Below are positions 1-9,924 of a DNA stretch of 64,000 nt, piece by piece. Position numbers and translations under genes: made by a program. A model generated the notes under the pieces. The model was not told the origin of the DNA, did no database searches, and worked only from the letters and a program-made list of their open reading frames with translations. This stretch comes from Hyposmocoma kahamanoa (taxonomy: Eukaryota; Arthropoda; Insecta; Lepidoptera; Cosmopterigidae): positions 414,728 to 478,727 of the forward strand of contig NW_020654748.1 of the NCBI RefSeq assembly GCF_003589595.1, read 5' to 3'. Position 1 is the stretch's first letter. The number at the start of each line of letters is the position of its first letter.

Positions 1-467
1 ACAGGATTGTTTTCTTATCAACACGCTTCAAAATTGTATTGACGGCTTATAACGTAGACCTCACTGGTGATATAATACGATCGGGGTTCGAAAAACGGGT
101 CACGACCTACGACCTCCGAGTCTAAAAGGGGAAGCCCTTTTCGTCGTTTGTCCTATCTGATATGAGAAAATGATGTCATGTTTTTTATACATGTTTCTAC
201 ACACACACTCCTACAGCAGCTATAAGATGCAACTTTGATAAAATGTGTTTCGTTACGTTCTACCACATTATCAATAAACTATAAATATAATTGGACCTAA
301 GCTTTTCCTCTGTATAACACCACATTGAAATAAATTCCTACCAGTCTTGGTAGCACGATTTAGAATAGGACAGATTTATAAATCGTACTATATTTTTATT
401 TTTCAAGGATAAGTTAATAAAGTGAGATTTTCAGAAAATAAAAGCAAAATAATTTTTCTCCAAGCAG

Positions 468-615
468 ACTTCCAACCTGAGATGTATCCGACTGTGGAGA
501 AGCAATCATTATCACTAGCTCCTGACCTAATGCAGCATAGACCTCCGAGATATGAACAACCTCAACCTGATACGAGAGCGGAACATCATTATGACGTGCC
601 ACATTTGACCAATAG
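468..615 (+). CDS. unc-5: unc-5 coding exon, juxtamembrane cytoplasmic region
   Basis: This exon encodes a proline-, glutamine- and histidine-rich juxtamembrane stretch (FQPEMYPTVEKQ ... HHYDVPHLTN). The donor is AG|GTTTGT at 616 and leaves two bases (AG) that join the first base (C) of the next exon to make a serine codon. The acceptor is a NAGNAG pair, AAG at 462-464 and CAG at 465-467, so the exon may start at 465 or 468. A YDVP motif near the end fits the pYxxP class bound by SH2 adaptors. The upstream sequence in the same frame is intron, not coding. I assign it to unc-5 because phase and frame run unbroken into the ZU5 exon; the stretch itself is poorly conserved between insects and vertebrates. 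Confidence 0.72.
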
Positions 616-1142
616 GTTTGTTTCAATCAAGAGTAAATAAGTATACCCTTAACCATAAAGAAACCAGGTGCAAATTATTATTAGTAATAGGGACAGACAC
701 TATAATTCCAATATCAAACAACAACGTTGTTAGTAGATGTTTTATATTGTCATTGCGTCCAAGTTTAAAAACCTTTTTTTAACATTCATATATTCCTATG
801 AATTGCCAGAACTTCCGAACAAAACTAGACAAGCACTAACTTTTCACAATACCCTTTAGAAATTCGTGAATATTTTCTAAAGAACTTTTTCTGCATTTTT
901 AACTTTAATGTGAGTTCCACTAACACTGTTTTAAAGTTAACCCAGTTTCAAGAACTTGCAAGAACTTTAAGTCTAGCGTGGCAAGATTCTCTAAAAGCTT
1001 GTTTAAATTTTAAGCTTCTTGAAAAAATATTTGAATTTCGCGTAAAATGTTCCATAGGAGAAGATTTCTTATTCCAGTCACATTTATTCTCCGTAGCCAA
1101 AGTGCATTATAGAAAAACCTAATTTATACATTATTGTTCTAG

Positions 1143-1264
1143 CTATGCATCACCAGTTGATCATCAGATCACTCCATGTGCATCTAGTAAAGGTCAAAGC
1201 GATGACTACGACAGCAAGCCTTATAGCGAATCTGAACATTCTGTTTCCAGTTGCTTTACCAGTT
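1143..1264 (+). CDS. unc-5: unc-5 coding exon, linker before ZU5
   Basis: A 122-bp exon with acceptor TTATTGTTCTAG|C and donor TT|GTAAGT. It starts in phase after one base and ends after one base, matching both neighbours exactly. It reads YASPVDHQITPCASSKGQ, then an acidic, serine-rich stretch ending CFTS, with no stop codon. This is the low-complexity linker between the membrane and the ZU5 domain. It has no recognisable domain; support comes from splice sites, phase and an open frame. Confidence 0.75.
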
Positions 1265-1435
1265 GTAAGTTATTAATTTGGGATTTTCTAAGGACGTTTT
1301 GTTTTAGTCTTTATTACTTTTAAATATTGTTACAATGCCCTTTCCAGTTTTATGAATTACATTTATCGATAATAATTTCTCTACTTAATCAAATATGACC
1401 AATTTCATTTGTACTAACAATAGCTGTCGTTTCAG

Positions 1436-1669
1436 CGGGATCGATGTATGACGCAGCAAATGAATCAGTCACGTTACAATTGGCTGAATTAGTATCAAAC
1501 TCGCCAACTTCACAATCGCTTTCTGTATCAAGCGCTGGTGCAAGACTGGCATTGCCGGCTGCAGGAGTAGCCTTGAATGTACCAGAGACAGCCCTTTGTA
1601 GGGGCCGAAGGGAACAAATCTACGTCGCCGTCGTTAGAGACGACAGATATCGACCCAGACTCGGCAAAG
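1436..1669 (+). CDS. unc-5: unc-5 coding exon, N-terminal half of ZU5 domain
   Basis: The acceptor is GTCGTTTCAG|CG and the donor G|GTGAGT. The exon encodes the start of the ZU5 domain: after a serine-rich lead the sequence reads SAGARLALPAAGVALNVPE, matching the pattern (GG)RL.LP..GV.L.VP..A that opens ZU5 in UNC5 receptors. It ends after one base (G) that joins GT of the next exon to make glycine. The ATG at 1444 is internal, not a start. The next part, ITQLSPVVKCGPP, continues the same domain after the intron. Confidence 0.88.
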
Positions 1670-1987
1670 GTGAGTTTTCAAGTGAATTTTATTGCCCGTA
1701 AAAATCTGCAGTGGCTAAAGATAAACTATAAATTCAAAAGAGACAAGATGAATTTATAAATAATAAAACAACCAATCTATGCGTATAAATACAAAAGCAA
1801 TAAAAATAAATTGTTTCGCAATTTTTCAACGCTAATATATTTGCTCTATAATTACGCTATCAAATCAGAGGACCGTGATTACGATGAGAAAAAGAACATG
1901 CCGTGTGCCGCAAGCGAGGCGAGTCTAATAACACACAACACGTTTTGTACCGTAAAATATTTTATTAAGAATAATTTTTGCCCCCAG

Positions 1988-3168
1988 GTATCACGCAACT
2001 GAGCCCAGTAGTTAAATGCGGACCACCTCGTCTACAGCTAAACAAGTCTGTTATACTCCAAATACCACACTGTGCCAGTCTTAAACACGGCTTTTGGAAT
2101 CTGTCCCTTTATGCCATAGATCACAACAACACGAAACCAGACAATAACCAGCCTCAGTGGAAGAAAGTTGTCAGCCTCGGACAAGAAACTATTAACACTC
2201 CCGTATTCACCCAACTCGACAATGACAAAATATTCCTAGTAACAGATATGCTATCTACGTTTGTGCTAGTTGGGGAAAGTTTCAATGGGAAAGCCGTCAA
2301 GGCTCTTCAACTTGCTGTTTACGCTCCCGCAATGCCGAACGAGAACTTGTCTGAATATAGTATAAGGCTTTATGTATTCGAGGATACTCCGTGCGCTCCG
2401 TATTATTGTCAAGAACAGGAAAAGAAACTTGGCGGTGTGTTACTAGACCGAACCAAGACTTTGCTTTTCCAAGACGGAGGCTCGAATCTCTGCTTGAATC
2501 TTGAGCACGTGAGTCCCGGGTGGAAAGCCAAACCCGGAATAGGTTATCAAGAGATACCGTTTAATCATGTGTGGAGCTCAAATTACAACGCTTTGCACTG
2601 CAGTTTTGTATTGGAACGGACTCATGACTGCGATAACATTGATTTTACAATTTCCGCCTGTCAAAGAACCAACCCGTCGTACAAGCAGACATTCCGAATA
2701 TCTCTCGAGGACGTGCGAAGTCGATCGCCACGCGGTCGTTCACCGCGGGCAGAGTCCCAGCGCAGTTTCAACATTACTGAAAATATTTTGGAGGCTCGAA
2801 TGTGTAGGAGCGAAGATGGTAGCGACGGGAGCGCTAAGAGAAACATAACTGTGAGCGAAGCGGGAGTCAACGAGTGCGCCGGCGAAGGGCCATTTAAACT
2901 GAGTGCTAGGGTGAAGCGACAGCTGTGCAGCATATTAGACCCGCCGAATGCTCGGGGAAACGACTGGCGCGCGCTCGCGTCTAGGTTGGGAGTGGATCGG
3001 TACACCACGTGGTTCGCCACAAAGAGCTCGCCCACTGAGGCTATATTAGAATTATGGGAGTGTAGGGAGCGCGGGGCGGGCGCCACCGCAGCCCTGGCCG
3101 CCGCATTACGCCAGATGGATCGCCACGATGCCGCTGATCTACTTCAAGGGCGGCCTTCTTGGTTATGA
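1988..3168 (+). CDS. unc-5: unc-5 terminal coding exon: ZU5 C-half, UPA and Death domains
   Basis: The last coding exon starts after a pyrimidine-rich acceptor (TTTTTGCCCCCAG) and ends at TGA 3166-3168. It encodes about 393 residues. First is the rest of ZU5 (LSPVVKCGPP, then about 2040-2290, with the VLVGESF end). Next is the UPA domain (about 2300-2690: LQLAVYAPA, YSIRLYVFEDTP, GYQEIPFNHVW, ALHCSFVLER). A low-complexity insert follows with an RS-rich patch (about 2715-2880). Last is a Death domain (about 2890-3150: RQLCSILDPPNARGNDWR, LASRLGVDRY, YFATK-like WFATKSSPT, ILELWE). In vertebrate UNC5 the ZU5-UPA-Death module forms a closed supramodule, and Death-domain signalling controls repulsion and apoptosis. 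The insert between UPA and Death is longer than I expect from vertebrate homologues. No frameshift or missing core residue was seen. Confidence 0.95.
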
Positions 3169-4875
3169 ATTCCTAAGCATTCGTATCTCGACTTCAACTA
3201 AAGTCGAGACGTATGGACTTGTGACTACTGTTCGTGAGTTTTATACAGAATTTAGACTCGATTCTTAAGGCTATACGTGGACGTTCGTTGGTGAACTAAT
3301 CAGTAGTTTAAATGTTATATTAGATAAAGTATAGTTTCGTTGGCCGACGGCCTGAGTTTGTAAAATCGTTCTAGTATATTTTGTATAGATTATCTATGCT
3401 GTAGATAAGCAGTGGAGGAGATAAATTATATTAATAGTAGCAATAATAGTGCCTACAATGTCTTTTAAAGAAGCACTGCCAACACGAAGTAGGTGGTCAC
3501 AGTTGGTTATTTGTTAATTTTTATAGGTGTTTGAGTGTTCATTGTATCGGAAATTTATCGCCTAAGTTTTACGTTTAGTTGCCTTATTAGTTGGGAATGC
3601 TTTGTTTAGACGAACTATGTGCCAAATCTCGGATGCCACAGTACTGTTTTTGGCGATAGTTTTAAAAAATACGCATATATTCCGAGCTTAAAACTAGACT
3701 ATATGTACAGCCAGCGTCATAAGTCACTGAGCAGCTAGACTTTTTCATATAACAATCCGCACTCGGGCATGAGCATGCCTTTCCAAATTTTTTTTTTACG
3801 AAAAGAACCAAAGCTTTAATTGTTCAGCGATTTCTGATATAACCTTTGTTTATTACAAAGGAAAGACTTAAGCTTATTGCATTTAATGTCGACTATGTTA
3901 AGGTCGGCTTCAGACGCTCGCCACGTTGCTGAATTTTCATAAACACATTTCTCTAAATAACTAAGCGAGATGTTGATAGCAAACGTCAATACTGGCTAAC
4001 AGGGGCAACGGATATATATATAAATAAGGTAAACCGATTCGCTTTAGTTGGATTTTTGATTAGGAACTTCCCCGTACTGTCCCAGTTAAAAAAACACTTT
4101 ACATCAAACCCTTATTTTTTAAATTACTTAGGTACTAATCAGGTAGGTATTCGCTATACGCGGAAATGAAACTATTTTCCTTACCGAAATCGAGTATATT
4201 TGTTTTTTGTTCTCTTTCTTTACAGATCCCATGGTCACGATGGGGTGACCATGGGATCTGTGAATAATTTCATTCCCAATTAACATCTAAAATTTTTCAA
4301 AAAGATGTAATTTATCATTTTTCTATTTGACAACACTATTTTTATTATTACTGTAAAGACCACCGTGTCTGTTGCCTCCACGTGGCTACAAGTCCTTGTA
4401 TCACAGTAGTGAAAACGTCATGATATTTAATAAAAATAAATAATTTTTTTTTAATTAAAAATATATAAAATTTAGTTTCCGAGGAAATAATATTATTGTT
4501 TCATCGGAACTAAATTACTAAATGTCAGTTAATTGCCTATAATTAAAAATCCGTGTATTAAGTTGGAGAACCAATTTTTTAAAGCAAGATTCGTTTTATA
4601 TGTACCCTTTGCCACTGCTAGACATACCATTCAGGGTCTTTTCAATATTTCCCGACCCAATTTTCCTTAGATAGCATTTGTATACAATAGTGTACATAAT
4701 ATTATGTTACAGTATGTAAATACTTGTATTGCAACAACACGATAGCGAAATAATTATTATTTTGTAAATGGCACGTAACGCCCTAGTAGACTATATATTT
4801 TTGTTAACGTGATGACTATTAAAATAAAAAGATCTGTGATACTTAAAATATGAAATAAATTATGTTTAACTGTGC
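3169..4875 (+). other. unc-5 3' UTR (predicted)
   Basis: About 1.7 kb of AT-rich non-coding sequence follows the stop codon. No ORF of note or recognisable repeat occupies most of it. Candidate polyadenylation signals are the AATAAA cluster near 4429-4441 and AATAAA at 4854-4859, the latter followed by a TGTG/TTTTG stretch. A 17-bp perfect inverted repeat (4222-4261) lies inside. The end point is inferred. Confidence 0.55.
4222..4261. repeat. perfect 17-bp inverted repeat (hairpin) in the unc-5 3' UTR
   Basis: The left arm is 4222-4238 and the right arm 4245-4261, with a 6-base loop (GATGGG). All 17 positions pair. The right arm core, GTGACCATGGGATCTG, resembles the GTGACCATGGGACCTG in dispersed repeat G at about 28150 and 23211, so the hairpin may come from two inverted remnants of that repeat. 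Confidence 0.85.
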
Positions 4876-4954
4876 ATTTGTTTTGTTTTATTTTGAACAT
4901 ATGAGTCCAGTTTACAAGGTATTGCTACTAAATATTTATAAATGTATTTTTTTA

Positions 4955-5495
4955 TAATACTAAGTGACGGGACGAACAAGTCGTGCACCTGGTGGAAAGC
5001 GACACGCCTGTCCATAACAGATGCAGTGCCTTTCAGAGCCCACAATCGCAAAGAACAAACACTGCACCCGTCACCGTGGGACATAAGTTGACAAGTTTAG
5101 TCACATGGGTGCCATTGACTTACAAATAAATGGACGACGGGTCTAATACAAAAACCACGAAAAAAATGTCCCAAGTCAACCTATTTAAACGTAGTGACAT
5201 GTAAAGGAATATGAAACAGCTAAAACGTTGAATTTAAATTGTAATGTCATCGCAGTACTGTCTGATTTTGCTTGCTTCGCTGTCAGTCGAACAAACGAAG
5301 ACTAAAGCGTGAATGACGCTCTGTATACGATTTTAACGCCCTATAAGTTCGGACACTTTTTAGCGCGGACCCGACGTCCATATAATTGTAAGTCAATGAT
5401 GGGTGCGTAATTTCTTCAGCACCCTTCTTACCCTTCAAAACCGGAACGCAGTAATGCTTACATTACTGCCTGGCGAGAAAGATAGGTAGGTAGGT
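4955..5495 (-). repeat. family C repeat copy, interrupted by hAT-like A copy 1
   Basis: A minus-oriented copy of the most abundant repeat here. Its marks are the ends TATAATACTAAGTGACGGG and CATTACTGCCTGGCG and the segment GGTGGAAAGCGACACGCCTG. It is split by the insertion at 5113-5398; the two halves rejoin across one copy of the 8-bp duplication ATGGGTGC. There is no coding capacity and the family's class is unknown. Confidence 0.75.
5113..5398. mobile_element. hAT-like A MITE, copy 1
   Basis: A 286-bp element that begins CATTGACTTACAA and ends TTGTAAGTCAATG; the inverted termini extend about 24 bp with a few mismatches. It is flanked by a perfect 8-bp target-site duplication ATGGGTGC (5105-5112 and 5399-5406). 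It has no ORF of note, so it is non-autonomous. An 8-bp duplication fits hAT transposases; P or Merlin elements also make 8-bp duplications. It is inserted in a family C copy. Confidence 0.9.
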
Positions 5496-5499
5496 CTTA

Positions 5500-6300
5500 A
5501 ATAGAAAACTATTTGCAATTCATATATCATCGGTGTTTTGTTGAAATGGCATAACCAACAAATTTGGTAATAATTAAGTTTTAAAATTGAATTTAAAACG
5601 GAACGTAATAGTTTGTTGTGCATTAAGGGCAGTAATTAAGGAATTACGAACGAGACTCTATTAGCTTTCGGAGTCGATAATATAATATATGCCCTAAATA
5701 AAACCCTCGGGCCTTTTTTTCTTCCCATTACAGCTATTAAGTCGGTAAGGAATATTTATTCGGTCGGTAAGGAGTATTTTTTATTTGTAGCAAGACGTAC
5801 TTATATAGGCAAATGGTGAGTACCCAATTGGCAAATCCTGTCACCGCAATGGGAAATATTACAGTGTATACCATCGATACCAGTGCCAGTTTAAAGTGTC
5901 GGGGCTTGTGTATTCAAATGAAGTTGTTCACATATAGTACAGTTAAGAGCACGTCAAGCTTGACACTTTGTACTTTGGACCATTCTTATCGTTAGTGGCA
6001 TAGAGTTGGACTTGTTTTAAGTGTCAAGCTTGTTCTTGACCCTGTACAACACGATTAACTGTCGTTTCGACGACAGATTATTGTGACAACGGAAAGAGCT
6101 AGAACGACAGTTGTCGGACGATAAATAAAACGTCACGATAAAAATGTGACGACAGACAATCGTAGCTTCAAACGATTCTGTCGTACAAACGACAAGGTGG
6201 CAGCCGAGAACCGATAAATTGTCGACGCGATCAGTGAGAATAGCTAGACACGACAGTCGTTCAACGATACGAGAAACGTCCATGACACAGTCTAAAAAAA
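5500..6300. other. AT-rich non-coding stretch with CGAC/GTCG-rich patch
   Basis: No gene seen. About 5937-6048 holds an imperfect inverted repeat built around GTCAAGCTTGACACTT and its complement. Positions 6060-6290 are unusually rich in ACGACAG/CTGTCG words, including the palindrome CTGTCGTTTCGACGACAG at about 6059-6076. Confidence 0.4.
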
Positions 6301-6500
6301 TTGAGTTTTATTGGAATCGGTTACCGGAAAGTGCGTGAAACCGAATTCATTCCCTAGTTTGCCATCCTTAGAGGTGGAATATTTCCAAATTTAAATGGGA
6401 CCAATACTGAGGCACCCCAATCGATTCAATCGCGTAACATAGACACAAAAAAATACAGTCAAATTGAGAACCTCCTCCTATTTTGAAGTCGGTTAAAAAG
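6300..6500 (+). repeat. dispersed repeat E (ends GAAGTCGGTTAAAAA)
   Basis: Shares long segments with 8085-8275 and, in reverse, 27885-28030: GGTGGAATATTT, AATGGGACCA and the tail CTCCTCCTATTTTGAAGTCGG. No coding capacity. I regard this tail as a common lepidopteran repeat end but cannot assign a class. Confidence 0.65.
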
Positions 6501-7300
6501 TTAAATACAAATTTTGAGGAAAAACAAAATAAAGGGTTTTTTCTGTGTTTCTTTACAAGAAATGAACTGCGGTATGTATATCACAAAGGATTCCAAAACC
6601 TTCGAAAGCGATCAAAGTGACAACCGCGAAGTAGTTAAAAAGATATTCTAACAAATAACTAGACAGTTTGCTTACGCTTCAATGTAAGAGTACAGTCAGT
6701 AACAAAATAATTTCAAATACAAAACCACCGTGAGACTCGCATATATTATATAAACTCTCGCGTATTTAAATCAAACTTTTGCTCGACATGCTTCCAACTA
6801 GTCCGTGTTTCATAAGAGTCGATACTACGGCAACTCGAATTCAATTCTTCTTTCCGTTCAAATAGGGTTCATTTTGCTTAAGTCGAGGGACAGAGATACT
6901 GACTTTATTTCAGAATTAATTTTTTTACAAACGAAATGTAAGCCATTTGAAAAATGTATATCGTATAGTGTACATATTCTATTTAGTTCAGTTGATACAA
7001 AAAAAAAATTGTATTATTAACGAGCCAGTGAACAATTATAATGTCAGATAAGTGCTAAAATGGTATAATTAAATATAATCCACAAATTCGCTGACAACGA
7101 CGACGAAAACCCGCTGACAACGAGTGACAAAGGCTTAAATTATTCGTCGCTGTCAGCGAGGCACTGCACCAGGCAGTTGTCAACTGTTATATATAAAGTA
7201 CATGCTAAACACAGCGGTTTTCTTGTAAAATTTCGAAGTAAGTTTATTTTTTTGTTTATCGTGAATTTGAGGTAGTTTAGACTCTAACGAAGACTCTAAA

Positions 7301-7393
7301 TACGAAAATACACATTAAAAAAAGTTACCTTATTATACTATCGTCATAATGCTACTGTATAATAAGGTAACTTTTTTAATGTATATTTTCGTA
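7301..7393. repeat. fold-back element with arms of about 37 bp
   Basis: The left arm 7301-7338 (TACGAAAATACACATT ... ACCTTATTATAC) is the inverse of 7357-7393, with one substitution and one extra A. The loop is about 18 bases. It is a small hairpin MITE or similar; the outer bases are TA on both sides, as Tc1/mariner-type insertions would leave, but this is weak evidence. Confidence 0.8.
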
Positions 7394-8084
7394 TTATAAT
7401 AAATATTAGAACTCTTAGCGCCCAGCTACACACGGAACAAGTGCTCGCGCGGCCGCCTCGCGGCGCCCGCTCATTTACCACGCCTTCATGTACATTAATG
7501 GCGTATCTGAATTCTATTTACCAGGCAACAACATTTTACGCGGGCCGCCACGTAGACCAAATTCAAAGCAGGCTTTCCCGCGTGACCGGGATGCTCATTT
7601 AAGTTAATACGTAAAAGCTAAACATATAGAGCATATTTTGCCATGACAGACGCTCCCGCGCGTTTGTATTGTTCCGAGGAATTAAATGTTGTTGCCTAGT
7701 AAATATAATTCAGATTCGCCAGTAATGTACGTGAAAGCGTGGTAACTGGGCGGCCACCGCGCGAAAACTTTCGCGTCGTGTATTTGGGCGCTAATAATGT
7801 TATTGCCATGCCTAAAATAAGTAAATGGGTACATGTGCTTTAAAAAATTAAAGCTTAAAATAGATTTGTTGTATTTATTTAATAATAAAGTAATTATTAT
7901 ATACATATAATTATGAAATAACTTCTAGCATGCTTTTTGTAAAAACCCTATCTAAAAAGCTAGAAGTAAGTAAATTGTGTCAGGGTCGGTTTCTTTATAT
8001 TCAAAAATAAGTAAAAATCAAGCACTTTTTGAATAAGGACAAAAGTTTGTGAAATTCAATGAGCCAGATTCATTACTTAGTGTG

Positions 8085-8275
8085 CGACCCCTAGATGTGG
8101 AATATTTTCTTTAAATTTGAATGGGACCACTATAGAGGTACCCGCGTTTTAACAAAAAAAGAGAATCGTCAAAATCTGTTCACAGATGTCGGAGTAATCA
8201 CGTAATATATGTACAAATAACTACAGTCGAATTGAGAACCTCCTCCATTTTTTGAAGTCGGTTAAAAATAAATAC
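8085..8275 (+). repeat. dispersed repeat E, second copy
   Basis: Same order of segments as 6300-6500: GTGGAATATTTTC, AATGGGACCAC, GAATTGAGAACCTCCTCC and TTTTTGAAGTCGGTTAAAAA. Non-coding. Confidence 0.65.
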
Positions 8276-9149
8276 CAGTCAAGGATTTTCTACCCCGACT
8301 GTACAAAACCAAGGCATACGGTGTGCAAAGAAACACAACTGTCAATTATACGAACTCACGATTAGTTCCACTCTTTGATTTCAAATTTCGAACCTAACCT
8401 TCTACTGACCGTCATTTGTCAAATAAAAATATACCTTCACATTATCTGGTTAAAGTTGAATATTTGAATGTGTATTTTGTCAAAGGGCACGCCTTGACCC
8501 GGAGCGTTTTCACTGTTCTAATGTTTAGGACAACAAAAGTGATGTGGTGTACATGTAAATAAGGCGTTTAGGGTAAGGCAGGTGTGAGCGGGTCTTTATG
8601 ATGGTGGAGCCGTTTCACACATCACGAACTATGACCAATTTTGATGGGTGTGGTGCGAGTAATGGCGTTTATGTTTAAAAATGAATTCCAATTTATTTAA
8701 ATTTGTCTGCTTTTTTAAAAATAATTATATTATATTTTAACTTTAAAAGTATAAAATACATTTTTTATTTATTTTAGAAATAAATTTAATTCTGCAGTTT
8801 TAGAGATTAATCTGAATGCCAAGTAGTTTTTTATTGTACCTAAAATGTAGGCCATACACATATATCTCCCGAGCTCAAGCTTATATAACCCGTGACTTTG
8901 ACAACATCGTCTACTAATATGGCTGCAGAACGTCCAACGTTTCTGTAGCCACTCATTTGCCATTGTTATTGGACACATTTACGAGTAGTATTGTAAGCAT
9001 TTCTGGTTTAGTATTGCTACGCGCCCAGCGCGCTGCCAGTCGTTCCATTATAAATAATATAAAAATGTCATTAAATGGAGTCAAAATTATACGGTTTCCA
9101 AGTGGAAATTCATTCAAAAATTCAAAAATTAAATAATCTTCATTTCATA

Positions 9150-9475
9150 GGCATGCATTATTACACTTGAAATCGTCACAATGGTTAAACTCTACCGCTC
9201 ATTCGTAAGGCAGATTCCCCTGAGAAAAATGAGCAAGAAACTCTAGGGGTTGCTCTTTGTAAATAACATTTGTACACATTCAACATTTACAATATATATT
9301 TTTTTTATTTGAAACATCAGAGATCGAGACTACCTCATGAGCTAAACGGGTTACAACCACGGATTTTTGTCATCCAAGTACGCAGAAGTTGTATAAAGTA
9401 CCTTTAGTATAAAGTTTTTGTTTCACTATAGTTGTAAAATAAGTAAGAATGTTAATTTCCTTAAGCTTATCTCTC
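9150..9475 (-). mobile_element. Jockey/CR1-like LINE 3' UTR remnant
   Basis: Minus-oriented tail of the LINE family seen several times in the window. It contains GAGCAAGAAACTCTAGGGG, ATCAGAGATCGAGACTAC, TTTGTCATCCAAGTACGCAG and TATAAAGTTTTTGTTTCAC, in the same order as 52880-53150. Coding sequence is absent or decayed. Confidence 0.7.
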
Positions 9476-9924
9476 AAAGATACTTATTGTATTATTATTT
9501 TTGCCATTTATCAATCATTATCAATTTGCCAAACCACCATTCAATAGTCGCTTTACTCTATTTGCCATACACACCTCATGGTATGTTCTCTTTAGCTCCA
9601 CTTTAGCTTCCATTGCGTTCTAAAAATCGGTAACACTCATACTCCACCCTAACCAGCATTTTGGATGCTCATTTAAATATATTATAGCACCATTCCAACC
9701 CGAACGCAGGTGCTGTCATAAAATAAGAATTAACCAAATGGCTACTGTCAGACTCTATCGGTTATCTAATTTGTGTATAGAATTTTTTTCTGTAAAATAT
9801 GATAGAAATCTAAAAAAAGGCCGTGAGAATGAGTTTTACAGGCTCAAAGATAATTTTAAGAACCTGTTTCAAAATTAACAAATACATAGGCCGTACTGAA
9901 AGTTTCTGGATTCTGATAAGTAAC

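Larger units (their letters stand above)
1..4875 (+). other. unc-5: unc-5 gene, 3' portion (partial, runs off the left edge)
   Basis: This is the 3' end of a netrin receptor UNC-5 gene. Four coding exons (about 468-615, 1143-1264, 1436-1669, 1988-3168) join in one frame with GT-AG borders and give the cytoplasmic tail of the receptor: juxtamembrane region, ZU5, UPA and Death domains. UNC-5 is a single-pass membrane receptor that mediates repulsion of axons and migrating cells from netrin. The extracellular Ig and thrombospondin repeats and the transmembrane helix are not in the window and must lie to the left. The 3' limit is set by a candidate AATAAA at 4854-4859 followed by a GT-rich stretch. 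The exon chain and domain order are read from the sequence; the function is known for the family. Confidence 0.9.
6510..9140. other. non-coding stretch, mostly single-copy within the window
   Basis: No gene was recognised; short ORFs here look random. Within it are a long fold-back (7301-7393), a GC-rich patch (about 7430-7780), a second repeat E copy (8085-8275) and a possible SINE-1 fragment (8846-8880). The GC-rich patch does not match any other part of the window and could be regulatory; that is inference only. Confidence 0.5.

Noticed and set aside
1444..1701. ATG at 1444 as a gene start
   Set aside because: It lies within a ZU5 exon with good splice sites and phase on both sides, so it is an internal methionine.
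2661..3086. 141-codon open frame on the minus strand inside unc-5
   Set aside because: Shadow of the Death-domain exon; the plus strand has clear domain matches.
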